Assembly (NCBI RefSeq): GCF_039541575.1
Contig: NZ_BAABGM010000001.1
Location: 1 to 64,000, forward strand
Reading direction: 5' to 3'
Length of the DNA: 64,000 nucleotides
Source: Fodinibacter luteus
GTDB taxonomy: Bacteria > Actinomycetota > Actinomycetes > Actinomycetales > Dermatophilaceae
The position numbers were made by a program, and so were the translations under genes. Shown here piece after piece: positions 34,930 through 43,513 of the stretch. The first letter of the stretch is position 1. The number at the start of each line of letters is the position of its first letter. The notes beneath the pieces are model-generated. The model was not told where the DNA came from. It did no database searches and was given only the letters and a program-made list of their open reading frames with translations.

Positions 34930-37616
34930 CCCGGACGCAGGAAGACCATCGCCATCGGGGTCTGCTGCGAGCCCTGGCCGAGCGGGTTGTCGGCGAACAT
35001 CTCCTCGAAGCGGGTCCGGTCACCCGGGGCGTCCGAGCCGAGGACGTTGCGGCCGATGTCGTTGGCGTCCATGATGACCGTCCCCCCGAAGGTCGAGCGC
35101 CACGGCTCCGGCACCCGTTCGCGGATCGCGGCACTGAGCCGCGCCGCGACGGCATCCGGGTCCTTGGGCGCGAGCTTCGCCGAGACGTTCGACGGGTAGG
35201 CCGAGTACTCCGTGGGCCCGTCGATCGCGCTGATGTCGTTGCCGACGAGCTCGTAGAACAGGCCCTTGCGCCCGGTCACCTTGCCGACGGCCCCGCCGGC
35301 GGCGGCGTAGAGCACCCGCGGCAGGCCGGCCTCCTGGATCGCGAGCTGCATCGTGAACGGGCTACCGAGTCCGATGCCGGCCGGCGTGCGGGTGACGTAG
35401 CGCGACAGGACGCGCGCCGGACGCCCGACCTTGATGTCCCACACGAAGTAGGAACGGCCCTGGGTGATCGCCACGACCTTCTCGGAGAGGAAGAACCACC
35501 ACGGCCCGCGGGTCGCCGCCTCGTGCTCGGGCCCTGCGGACGGCAGCCCGGCGAAGAACCGGTCGACGTGCTCGAGCACCCGCGCGTCGAGGTCGTCGTC
35601 GCGGCTGAACAGCTCGGTGCGCACGGGGTAGCGCCGCACGTCCTCCCCGAGCGAGGTGACGAGGTCGAGGCTGCGCCCGGCGTTCGGCTCGTAGTCGGTC
35701 TTGACGTGCACCGCCTGCTCGGCGGCCGCGGCGTCCGCGTCGGCGTCGTGGTCGTGGTCGTCGATGAACTCGCGCAGCCACAGCTCGAGGTTGATGAGCC
35801 GCCAGAACGTCATCGTGTCGACGTCGTTGGCACCCTTGACCCACCCCTCGAACGCCGCGATGACCTCGGCCTGGTCGACGTAGGGCCGGTTGGCGAAGGA
35901 CTCGCTGAGGAAGATCGAGTAGAAGTGGTTCTTGAGCCGCATGAACCACTCGACCTGCGGGGTCGTGAACCCGATCTTGTTGCGGCGCCGGTTGATCGAC
36001 TCGGGGAGCAGGTCGCGCGTGGCGTCGCGCAGCACCCTCTTGTTCCAGCCGTCCTTGATGATCGCCTCGTCCGAGAGGCTGAAGACGTACTTGAGCACCT
36101 CCTTGTCGAGGAACGGCACGCGCCCCTCGAGCGAGAAGCGCATCGTGTTCTTGTCCTCGTAGCGCAGCAGGCTCGGCAGCGAGTTGTGGAAGAGGTCCTC
36201 GACGAGGCGCTTCTTGAGGTTCGCGCCCTCGGAGGAGTAGCGCTCGCCCGAGTGGGCCGCGACGAAGTCCTTCGCGAGCAGCTGGGTCGTGGGCACCGTC
36301 TTCTTGAGGGTGAGCTTGGCCTTGAGCTTGAAGCGGCCCAGGCGGTAGAGGACGTCGAGGCTCTTCGCGAGCTCCGAGGCCGCCGCGGTGGCACCCTGGG
36401 CCCGCAGCTGGCGCAGGTAGACGAAGTAGTAGGGGATGTAGCCGGCCATCATCTCGTCGGCGCCCTGGCCGTCGAGGAGCACCGTGACGTGCTTCGTGGC
36501 CTCGCGCATCACCTGGAACTGCGCGTAGGGGCCGGAGGAGATGAGCGGCTCCTCCTGGGTGCGGACGAAGTCGAGCAGGTCGGCCTTGAACTCGTCGGCC
36601 GTCGGCAGGATCTTGTGCGCGTCGACGTGGCCGGTGCAGATGTCGAGGACGTCGTCGACGTAGCGCTCCTCGTCGTTGATCGAGCCCGGGAAGACGGCCG
36701 AGAAGGTGTTCTGGCGGGTGCCGACGGACCGTGTCGAGAGCTCGTCCCCCTCGTTGAGGAGCCGGTTGATGATGACGGCCACGGCGCTGCTGTCGAGCCC
36801 CCCGGACAGGCTCGTGCCCACCGGGACCTCGGACTGCAGGCGCAGCCGCACCGACTCGACGAGCCGGCGCTCGTACTCCGCGGCGGCCGCCTCGTCATAG
36901 GGGCGCTGCTCGGTCGCGAGCTCGAGGAGCTCCTCCTTGAGCCGGGTGAACATCCGCCGCCGGATGCCGGCCGCGTCGGCCTCGAGCAGCTCACCGGGTG
37001 CGAGCCGCTCGATGCCGTCGAAGAAGGTCTCGGTGCCGTCCTCGTGGGCGCGGAAGCGCAGGTAGCGGTACACGGAGCGGTCGTTGACCTTCTTCTCGTA
37101 CAGCCCGCTCGCGAGGATCGGCTTGATCTCGCTCGAGAAGAGGAGCACCTCGCCGTCGCCGCGCGGGTGGCGGACCCGGGCGACGTAGACGGGCTTGATG
37201 CCGAAGTGGTCGCGCGCGAGGGTGAGCCGCTGCTCGTGGCGGTCCCAGATGGCCAGGCCGAACATGCCGTTGAAGCGGTCGAAGGCCTCGGGGCCCCACT
37301 GGGCGAAGGCCTGGAGCACGACCTCGGTGTCGCTGTCCGTGGCGAAGGTGCGGCCGAGCGCCTCGAGCTCGGCCCGCAGGTCGAGGTAGTTGTAGACCTC
37401 GCCGTTGTAGGCGATGGTGTAGCGCCCGTCGGCGGTGTCCATCGGCTGCTGCCCGTGCGCGACGTCGATGATCGACAGCCGTCGGTGCGCGAGCCCGCAG
37501 GGCCCGTCGGTGACGATGCCGTCGCCGTCGGGGCCGCGGTGCTGCTGGCAGTCGTTCATGCGCTGCAGGAGCGCGGTGTCGGCGGTGAGCCCGTGGTAGC
37601 CGGCGATGCCGCACAT
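34920..37616 (-). CDS. Asparagine synthetase (glutamine-hydrolysing) fused to CofE-like F420-0 ligase domain
   Basis: An 898-residue fusion. N-terminal class II glutaminase (Cys2, MCGIAGYHG; RRLSIID; NGEVYNY) and the AsnB synthetase domain with PP-loop SGGLDSS near 270, EGRVPFLDKE and RRRNKIGFTTP make a complete AsnB of about 630 residues. After an Asp/His/Ala-rich linker (about 630-655) comes a domain of about 240 residues matching the F420-0:gamma-glutamyl ligase family: SEKVVAITQGR (about 710), GIGLGSPFTMQLAI (745), YELVGNDISAIDGPT (785), DANDIGRNVLG (848) and DNPLGQGSQQTP (877). No stop or frameshift separates the parts. The joined activity is unknown; amidation coupled to ATP-dependent glutamyl ligation is an inference. 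Confidence 0.9.
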   Translation of the reverse strand: MCGIAGYHGLTADTALLQRMNDCQQHRGPDGDGIVTDGPCGLAHRRLSIIDVAHGQQPMDTADGRYTIAYNGEVYNYLDLRAELEALGRTFATDSDTEVVLQAFAQWGPEAFDRFNGMFGLAIWDRHEQRLTLARDHFGIKPVYVARVRHPRGDGEVLLFSSEIKPILASGLYEKKVNDRSVYRYLRFRAHEDGTETFFDGIERLAPGELLEADAAGIRRRMFTRLKEELLELATEQRPYDEAAAAEYERRLVESVRLRLQSEVPVGTSLSGGLDSSAVAVIINRLLNEGDELSTRSVGTRQNTFSAVFPGSINDEERYVDDVLDICTGHVDAHKILPTADEFKADLLDFVRTQEEPLISSGPYAQFQVMREATKHVTVLLDGQGADEMMAGYIPYYFVYLRQLRAQGATAAASELAKSLDVLYRLGRFKLKAKLTLKKTVPTTQLLAKDFVAAHSGERYSSEGANLKKRLVEDLFHNSLPSLLRYEDKNTMRFSLEGRVPFLDKEVLKYVFSLSDEAIIKDGWNKRVLRDATRDLLPESINRRRNKIGFTTPQVEWFMRLKNHFYSIFLSESFANRPYVDQAEVIAAFEGWVKGANDVDTMTFWRLINLELWLREFIDDHDHDADADAAAAEQAVHVKTDYEPNAGRSLDLVTSLGEDVRRYPVRTELFSRDDDLDARVLEHVDRFFAGLPSAGPEHEAATRGPWWFFLSEKVVAITQGRSYFVWDIKVGRPARVLSRYVTRTPAGIGLGSPFTMQLAIQEAGLPRVLYAAAGGAVGKVTGRKGLFYELVGNDISAIDGPTEYSAYPSNVSAKLAPKDPDAVAARLSAAIRERVPEPWRSTFGGTVIMDANDIGRNVLGSDAPGDRTRFEEMFADNPLGQGSQQTPMAMVFLRPGQA

Positions 37617-37770
37617 GCGTCAGTGGTCCTGTCGTCCTCGGGGGCGGTGCACACGGCACCGGGGGGCGATGCCGTCGGCACCCGTCGGGATGCCGTCGTC
37701 CAAGCCTGCCACGGATGCCGGCCCGGTCCGACTCCGCTCCCCCGCGGCATCGGCTCGGCCCGGCTGCGGG
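37617..37770. other. Spacer upstream of the asparagine synthetase fusion
   Basis: 154 bases with no gene. It holds two GGATGCCG copies (about 37689 and 37718) and no clear promoter or hairpin. The fusion gene could be read from its own promoter here or through from the lipase gene. Confidence 0.3.
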
Positions 37771-38697
37771 TCAGTCGGGCAGGTGCGCGTCGAGCCAGTG
37801 GATGACGTCGGCGGTGACCTCGTCGCGGTTGGTCTCGTTGAAGATCTCGTGGCGGGCTCCCGGGTAGAGGGTGCACGTGACGTCGACGACCCCCACGGAG
37901 GAGAACTGCTCGGCCACCTCGCGCGGGCCCCTCCCGCGGTCGCCGACGGGGTCCTGGTCGCCGGCGACGAGGAGGATCGGCAGGTCGCGGCGCACGCGCG
38001 CCACCCGGCGGCGGTCGTTGACCTCTCCGATGCCGCCGAGCTGGTCCACCCAGAACCCGGACGTGAAGGTGCGGCCGCACAGCGGGTCCGCGACGTAGAG
38101 GTCCACCTCGGCCGGGTCACGGGAGAGCCAGTCGGAGTCGGTGCGGTTGGGCTGGAAGGCGGAGTTGAACTGCCCGAACGAGAGCTTGGCGAGGAGGGGG
38201 CTGACGTGGCGCCGGCCGCGCAGGCGCGCCTCGAGGCGGGCGATCGCGAGCCCGGCCTTGCCGAGGAGGCCGGGATCGCCCATCGTGCCGGAGAGCACGA
38301 GCCCGGCCAGGTCGCGGCTGCCCTCGATGACGTAGGCGCGGGAGATGACCGAGCCCATCGAGTGGCCGAGCAGGAAGACCGGCAGCCCCGGGTGCTCCTC
38401 CTGCGCGAAGCGGGTCACGGCGCGCACGTCCTCGACGACGGTGGCCCAGCCGTCCCGGTCGGCGAAGTAGCCGTGGTCGGCCTCGCTCGCGGTGGCGCCG
38501 TGGCCGCGGTGGTCGTGGGCGTAGACGGCGTACCCCGCCGCGGTGAGGGCCTCGGCGAGGCGGGCGTAGCGCGCCGAGTGCTCGGCCATGCCGTGCGCGA
38601 TCTGGACGACGGCCTTCGGCGGGCCGTCGGGCAGCCACCGCAGGGTGTGGAGTGGGATGCCGTCGCTCGCCGTCACCGTCGTCGTCGTGCTCTGCAT
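37771..38697 (-). CDS. Alpha/beta hydrolase, monoacylglycerol lipase-like
   Basis: Serine hydrolase of the lysophospholipase/monoacylglycerol lipase group, 308 residues, cytoplasmic. The oxyanion segment is IAHGMAEHSARY (HG motif), the nucleophile is Ser in LLGHSMGS (about 107-114), the acid is Asp in VAGDQDPVGD, and the catalytic His is in PGARHEIFNE. The DHRGHGAT motif is also typical. A TTACC-N3-GGGTA palindrome lies 16 bases upstream of the ATG. It is transcribed towards the asparagine synthetase fusion gene. Confidence 0.9.
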   Translation of the reverse strand: MQSTTTTVTASDGIPLHTLRWLPDGPPKAVVQIAHGMAEHSARYARLAEALTAAGYAVYAHDHRGHGATASEADHGYFADRDGWATVVEDVRAVTRFAQEEHPGLPVFLLGHSMGSVISRAYVIEGSRDLAGLVLSGTMGDPGLLGKAGLAIARLEARLRGRRHVSPLLAKLSFGQFNSAFQPNRTDSDWLSRDPAEVDLYVADPLCGRTFTSGFWVDQLGGIGEVNDRRRVARVRRDLPILLVAGDQDPVGDRGRGPREVAEQFSSVGVVDVTCTLYPGARHEIFNETNRDEVTADVIHWLDAHLPD

Positions 38698-38712
38698 GGT
38701 CGCCGCCTCTGG

Positions 38713-38726
38713 TTACCGATGGGTAT
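38713..38726. promoter_or_regulatory. TTACC-N3-GGGTA operator-like palindrome upstream of lipase
   Basis: TTACCGATGGGTAT at 38713-38726 shares the TTACC-N3-GGGTA layout with the perfect palindrome at 49831-49844 before the aldehyde dehydrogenase/choD operon. Both precede genes for lipid-type metabolism. Spacing and symmetry suit a TetR-family repressor; the protein is not in the window. Confidence 0.45.
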
Positions 38727-38786
38727 GCCGGGGACAGCCTGCCACGCCGACGGCTCGGGCCACAGCAGTCCCCACCCTCCAGGCGT

Positions 38787-40442
38787 TCACTCCCACTCGA
38801 TCGTGCCCGGTGGCTTGCTCGTGACGTCGAGGACGACCCGGTTGACCTCCCGCACCTCGTTCGTGATGCGGGTCGAGATCCTCGCGAGCACGTCGTACGG
38901 GACGCGGGTCCAGTCGGCCGTCATCGCGTCCTCCGAGGAGACCGGGCGCAGCACGACGGGGTGGCCGTAGGTGCGACCGTCGCCCTGGACCCCGACGGAG
39001 CGGATGTCGGCGAGCAGGACGACCGGGCACTGCCAGATGTCGCGGTCGAGCCCGGCGGCGGTGAGCTCCTCGCGGGCGATGGCGTCGGCGGAGCGCAGCA
39101 CGTCGAGGCGCTCACCGGTGACCTCGCCGACGATCCGGATGCCCAGGCCCGGGCCCGGGAACGGCTGGCGCCAGACGATGGCCTCGGGCACGCCGAGCTC
39201 GAGCCCGACCTGGCGCACCTCGTCCTTGAAGAGCAGCCGCAGTGGTTCGACGAGCTTGAACCGGAGGTCGTCGGGCAGGCCGCCGACGTTGTGGTGGGAC
39301 TTGATGTTCGCCGTGCCGCTGCCGCCCCCGGACTCGACGACGTCGGGGTAGAGCGTGCCCTGCACGAGGAACTCGACGGGGTGGTCGCCGGCCCCCTCGT
39401 GCGCGCCGACGACGTCGCGGGCCGCCTGCTCGAAGACGCGGATGAACTCGCGGCCGATGATCTTGCGCTTCTCCTCGGGGTCGGACACCCCGGCGAGCGC
39501 GGTGAGGAAGCGCTCGCGCGCGTCGACGACGACGAGGTCGACCCCGGTGGCCGCGACGAAGTCCTTCTCGACCTGCTCGGCCTCGTTCGAGCGCAACAGC
39601 CCGTGGTCGACGAAGACGCAGGTCAGCTGGTCGCCGACGGCCCTCTGCACGAGCGCGGCCGCGACGGAGGAGTCGACGCCCCCCGACAGGCCGCAGATGA
39701 CCCGGGCGTCGCCGACCTGGGCGCGCACCGCCGAGACGAGGTCGTCGACGACGTTGGCCGCCGTCCACTCCCCGGTGAGGCCCGCCCCACGCAGGAGGAA
39801 GTTCTCGAGCACCTGCTGCCCGAAGGTCGAGTGCAGCACCTCCGGGTGCCACTGGACGCCGTAGAGCCGGCGCTCGTCGTCCTCGAAGCCGGCGACGGGC
39901 GCACCCGACGTCGTCGCCGTGACCGTCATGCCGGGCGGGGCGGCCGAGACCGAGTCACCGTGGCTCATCCACACCGACTGCTCCGCCGGCTGCCCGTTGA
40001 ACAGGGTCGACGAGGTGTCGAGGACGCGGGCCGGGGTGGCGCCGAACTCGGACAGGCCGGTCCGCTCGACGGTGCCGCCGAGGGCCTGCGCCATCGCCTG
40101 GAAGCCGTAGCACATCCCGAACACCGGCACCCCCGCCTCGAGCAGGGCCGGGTCGAGCGACGGGGCCCCCTCGGCGTACACCGACGACGGCCCACCGGAC
40201 AGGATGACGGCGGCGGGGTCCTTGGCGAGCAGCTCGGCGACCGGCATCGAGTGCGGCACGACCTCGCTGAAGCAGCTGGCCTCGCGAACCCGCCGGGCGA
40301 TGAGCTGGGCGTACTGGGCGCCGAAGTCGACGACGAGCACCGGCCGGTCGGCGAGGCGCACCGGCTCGCCGCCCTCGACTACGACGTGGCCGACGCCCTC
40401 GTGGGGGCGGGGACGGGGCTCCGTGCGGGGGGCGTCGCTCAC
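38787..40442 (-). CDS. guaA: GMP synthase (glutamine-hydrolysing)
   Basis: Converts XMP to GMP using glutamine and ATP. 551 residues; the N-terminal 32 are an extension. Class I glutaminase triad: Cys111 (GMCYGFQ), His199 and Glu201 (GVQWHPEV). The ATP-PPase P-loop is GLSGGVDSSV (about 251-260), and the dimerisation domain ends with the conserved TSKPPGTIEWE. Start is GTG 40442. It sits ten bases after a DUF3817 gene, so probably in one transcript with SURF1-DUF3817-guaA. Confidence 0.97.
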   Translation of the reverse strand: MSDAPRTEPRPRPHEGVGHVVVEGGEPVRLADRPVLVVDFGAQYAQLIARRVREASCFSEVVPHSMPVAELLAKDPAAVILSGGPSSVYAEGAPSLDPALLEAGVPVFGMCYGFQAMAQALGGTVERTGLSEFGATPARVLDTSSTLFNGQPAEQSVWMSHGDSVSAAPPGMTVTATTSGAPVAGFEDDERRLYGVQWHPEVLHSTFGQQVLENFLLRGAGLTGEWTAANVVDDLVSAVRAQVGDARVICGLSGGVDSSVAAALVQRAVGDQLTCVFVDHGLLRSNEAEQVEKDFVAATGVDLVVVDARERFLTALAGVSDPEEKRKIIGREFIRVFEQAARDVVGAHEGAGDHPVEFLVQGTLYPDVVESGGGSGTANIKSHHNVGGLPDDLRFKLVEPLRLLFKDEVRQVGLELGVPEAIVWRQPFPGPGLGIRIVGEVTGERLDVLRSADAIAREELTAAGLDRDIWQCPVVLLADIRSVGVQGDGRTYGHPVVLRPVSSEDAMTADWTRVPYDVLARISTRITNEVREVNRVVLDVTSKPPGTIEWE

Positions 40443-40452
40443 GCGGTCAAGG

Positions 40453-40866
40453 CTACTGGCGCGCGGCGACGAGCCCGGCCTCGACCTCGGCCGCCACCTT
40501 GCGCTCGACCCAGAACGACAGGAACGGCACGCACCCGGCGAGCATGACGAGCACCATCCTCGTCAGGGACCAGCCCACCTTGAAGCCGAGCAGCGCCGTG
40601 GCGACGAGGTAGACCATGTAGATGAAGCCGTGCGGCTGGGGCCACCAGTGCAGCGGGTTCTCCTCACCCTTCATCCCGAAGCCGTAGGCGAGCACCATCT
40701 CGACGACGAGCACGAGCAGCCCCACCCCGACGATGAACGCCATGACCTTGAAGAAGGTCAGCCGCGAGCGGGCGCCCTCGACGTCGTCGATGTGCAGGGC
40801 GCCGCCGGCCGTGGCGGTCGGGGCGCCGGGGGCGGGGGTGCTGGGGTCAGTCGTCACGCGCACCAT
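40453..40866 (-). CDS. DUF3817 integral membrane protein
   Basis: A 137-residue protein with three or four helices: FFKVMAFIVGVGLLVLVVEMV, the conserved WWPQPHGFIYMVYLVATALLG segment, and MVLVMLAGCVPFLSFWVERKV. The WxPxxHG motif is the DUF3817 signature. Similar domains are related to membrane parts of cytochrome-linked proteins, but no function is established. Several starts are possible (GTG 40872, ATG 40866, GTG 40857); ATG 40866 is chosen. It overlaps the end of the SURF1 gene and lies ten bases before guaA. Confidence 0.85.
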   Translation of the reverse strand: MVRVTTDPSTPAPGAPTATAGGALHIDDVEGARSRLTFFKVMAFIVGVGLLVLVVEMVLAYGFGMKGEENPLHWWPQPHGFIYMVYLVATALLGFKVGWSLTRMVLVMLAGCVPFLSFWVERKVAAEVEAGLVAARQ

Positions 40867-41668
40867 TGTCACCCGCGCCCACCGGGGTCCCCGCGGCGGG
40901 CTGCGTCACGGCGATCGCGCCGGATGCCGTGCCGTCCGGTTCCGGGGCTTGCCCGGCGGCCGCTCGCCGGGCCTCCTCGCGCACCATCCGGAACCACACC
41001 CAGAAGGCGAAGAGGGCGAACACCCACCACTGCACGGCATACGCCGCGTTGCGCCACTGGATGCTCGTGTCGGCGAGCGGTGTCGGCACCCTCGTGAGCC
41101 CGGGCCCGGTCGCCGGGTCCTCGGCCTCGAGGAAGACGAACGCGTTGTAGAGGTCGCCGGGCCAGCTGTTGACGAGGAGCGAGAGGTCGACCGAGCCGAT
41201 CTGCCCCTCGGGCACCGGCTCGCTCACCGGGGACTCACCGGGGGCCAGCCCGCCGGCGATGGTGAGGGTCCCCGCGGGCGGCGACCCGGCATCCGCGGGG
41301 TCGGTGACGAACCCCCGCACGACCGGCAGCGTGGCGCCGCTCGCGTCGACGACGAACGGCGTGAGCACCCACAGGCCGGGCACCCCGTCGAGCAGCCGCC
41401 CGGGCACGAGCAGCTGGCCGGTGGCGGCGTAGCGGCCCGTCGCCGTGACCGGGCGGGAGGACAGGTCGTCGCGGAAGGGCGCGTGCGGCTCGAGGACGGT
41501 CGTGAGCTCGGCGGGGGCCTGGGCCCGGGCCTGCTCGACCGCCTCGCGGTGGGCGGTGCTCTCGGCGACGCCGAGCTGCCAGCGGCCGAGGAACCCGAAG
41601 GCGATGCCGACGGCGATGACGAGCGCGAGGAGCCCGAGGAACCTCGGTCTCAGGGCGGTCCGCAGCAC
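40847..41668 (-). CDS. SURF1-family cytochrome oxidase biogenesis protein
   Basis: Membrane protein that helps insert haem a into cytochrome c oxidase. 273 residues with helices at each end (LGLLALVIAVGIAFGFLGRWQL and YAVQWWVFALFAFWVWF) and an extracytoplasmic loop between. Family motifs are GRWQLG near residue 28, RPVTATGRY, VLTPFVV, VVRGFV and the final WRNAAYAVQWW. Start is GTG 41668. Placement beside DUF3817 and guaA is common in actinobacteria. Confidence 0.9.
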   Translation of the reverse strand: MLRTALRPRFLGLLALVIAVGIAFGFLGRWQLGVAESTAHREAVEQARAQAPAELTTVLEPHAPFRDDLSSRPVTATGRYAATGQLLVPGRLLDGVPGLWVLTPFVVDASGATLPVVRGFVTDPADAGSPPAGTLTIAGGLAPGESPVSEPVPEGQIGSVDLSLLVNSWPGDLYNAFVFLEAEDPATGPGLTRVPTPLADTSIQWRNAAYAVQWWVFALFAFWVWFRMVREEARRAAAGQAPEPDGTASGAIAVTQPAAGTPVGAGDNGARDD

Positions 41669-41794
41669 TCTTCGAGGCTACGTCACCGCGACGGCGCGCC
41701 CGCTCGCCCGGCCGACCCCCGGCATCCGCACCCCGCCCCACCTCGGAAAACTCGGTGGCTCGCGGGCCGTCCGGCCGCCTAGCGTGGACGGGCG

Positions 41795-43513
41795 ATGAGA
41801 CACCACTCCTGGCCCTACGCGATCGACGCGGACGCGGCCCCACCTCTCGACGCCGACCGCCTCGTCCTGTGGCTCGGCCGGCGGCAGTGGCGCACCCTGC
41901 TCGGCGGGGTGCTCTTCGGCGTGCCGTGGATGCTGTCGGTCGCCCTCGTGCCCGCCGCCATCGGCCGGGCCGTCGACGAGGGACTCGTCGCCCGCGACCC
42001 CGGTGCGCTCGTCACCTGGTCGGCCGTCATCATGGGCCTGGGCGTCGTGAGCGCCGTGACGACGAACGGCCGGCACTGGTTCGCCGTGCGGAACTGGCTC
42101 GTCGCCTCCTTCCGCACCGCGCTCGTCACCGAGCGGGCGGTGCGGCGGGCCGGCCCCGCCCTGACGCGCGAGCTCCCGGCGGGCGAGGTCGTGACGAGCT
42201 TCGCGAGCGACTTCTGGCGGATGGGCAACGCCTTCGACATCACGGCGCGGATGGCCGGCGCCGTCGTGAGCTTCGTCGTCGTCTCGGCGATCCTGCTCCG
42301 GGGCTCCGTGCTGCTCGGCGTCATCATGCTCGTCGGGGGCCCGCTCCTGCTCGCCTCGCTCGCGCTCGTCGTGCGGCCCCTCCAGCGACGCCAGCAGGCG
42401 CAGCGCGCGGAGGCCGGCCGGCTCACCTCGCTCGGGGCCGACACCGTCGCGGGGCTGCGGGTACTGCGCGGCATCGGCGGCGAGGACGCCTTCCTCGCCC
42501 GGTACACCGCGCAGTCCGACCGCGTGCGCCGCGCCGGGGTGCGCCTCTCGCCCCTCCAGGCGACGCTCGACGCCGCCCAGGTGCTCCTCCCCGGGGTCTT
42601 CGTCGTCGTCGTGACCGGCGTCGGGGCGCACCTCGCCGTCGCCGGGGAGATCACCCCGGGCCAGCTCGTCGCCTTCTACGGGTACACCGCCTTCCTCACC
42701 ATGCCGCTGCGGACCGCGACCGAGTTCGTCGACAAGCTCATCCGCACCCGGGTCGCCGCCCGCCGGGTCGTCCGGGTGCTCGCCGTCCGGCCCGACCACG
42801 CCACGAGCCCGTCCCTCGCCGCGGTGGGCGCGCTGCTCGACCCCGGTGCGCCCCTGCTCGACCCGGCGTCCGGCGTCGTCGTCGAACCCGGCCGGCTCAC
42901 GGCGCTCGTCAGCGCCCGCCCCGAGGAGACCGCCGAGGTCGCCGACCGGCTCGGCCGCCTCCTGCCCGGCCGGCACGGCGTGTGCTGGGGTGGGGTGGCG
43001 CTCGACGACCTGCCCCTCGACGAGGTGCGCGCCCGCGTCGTCGTCTCCGAGGCCGACCCGCACCTGTTCAGCGGCCCGGTGCGCGAGGCGCTCGGCGGGC
43101 CCGACGACGCGGCCCGGTGGGCCGCGGTGCACGTCGCGAGCGCGGGCGACGCCATCGAGGCGATCGACGGCGGCATGGGCGGCGACCTCGAGGAGCGCGG
43201 CCGCGCCCTCTCCGGCGGCCAGCGCCAGCGCGTCGCCCTCGCCCGGGCGCTCGTGCGCGACCCGGACGTGCTCGTGCTCGTCGAGCCGACGAGCGCCGTC
43301 GACGCGCACACCGAGGCGCGGATCGCCGAGCGGCTCGGTGCCCACCGGGCCGGCCGCACGACGGTCGTCGTCACGGTCAGCCCCCTGCTCCTCGACCGGG
43401 CCGACACCGTGCTCCTCCTCGAGGACGGGCGGGTCACGGCCTCCGGGCGGCACCACGACCTGCTCCGCTCGCACCCGGCCTACCGCGACGTCGTGCTACG
43501 GGGTGAGGACTGA
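41795..43513 (+). CDS. ABC exporter half-transporter with degenerate ATPase site
   Basis: First half of a heterodimeric ABC exporter, 572 residues: six membrane helices (about 30-310) and a nucleotide-binding domain from 345. The signature motif LSGGQRQRVALARAL is intact (near 472). The Walker A loop has no GKS/T (ALVSARPEETAE near 370), Walker B reads VLVLVEPTSAVD with the Asp replaced by Val, and the H-switch His is missing (VTVSPLLL). It can thus complete the ATP site of its partner but not hydrolyse on its own. TAGCGT ten bases before the ATG implies a short or absent leader. It is coupled to the next gene by TGATG. Confidence 0.9.
   Translation: MRHHSWPYAIDADAAPPLDADRLVLWLGRRQWRTLLGGVLFGVPWMLSVALVPAAIGRAVDEGLVARDPGALVTWSAVIMGLGVVSAVTTNGRHWFAVRNWLVASFRTALVTERAVRRAGPALTRELPAGEVVTSFASDFWRMGNAFDITARMAGAVVSFVVVSAILLRGSVLLGVIMLVGGPLLLASLALVVRPLQRRQQAQRAEAGRLTSLGADTVAGLRVLRGIGGEDAFLARYTAQSDRVRRAGVRLSPLQATLDAAQVLLPGVFVVVVTGVGAHLAVAGEITPGQLVAFYGYTAFLTMPLRTATEFVDKLIRTRVAARRVVRVLAVRPDHATSPSLAAVGALLDPGAPLLDPASGVVVEPGRLTALVSARPEETAEVADRLGRLLPGRHGVCWGGVALDDLPLDEVRARVVVSEADPHLFSGPVREALGGPDDAARWAAVHVASAGDAIEAIDGGMGGDLEERGRALSGGQRQRVALARALVRDPDVLVLVEPTSAVDAHTEARIAERLGAHRAGRTTVVVTVSPLLLDRADTVLLLEDGRVTASGRHHDLLRSHPAYRDVVLRGED

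Noticed and set aside
34065..37805. 1246-codon plus-strand open frame
   Set aside because: Antisense shadow of the asparagine synthetase fusion gene, rich in Glu/Val/Arg with no domain; typical of GC-rich DNA.
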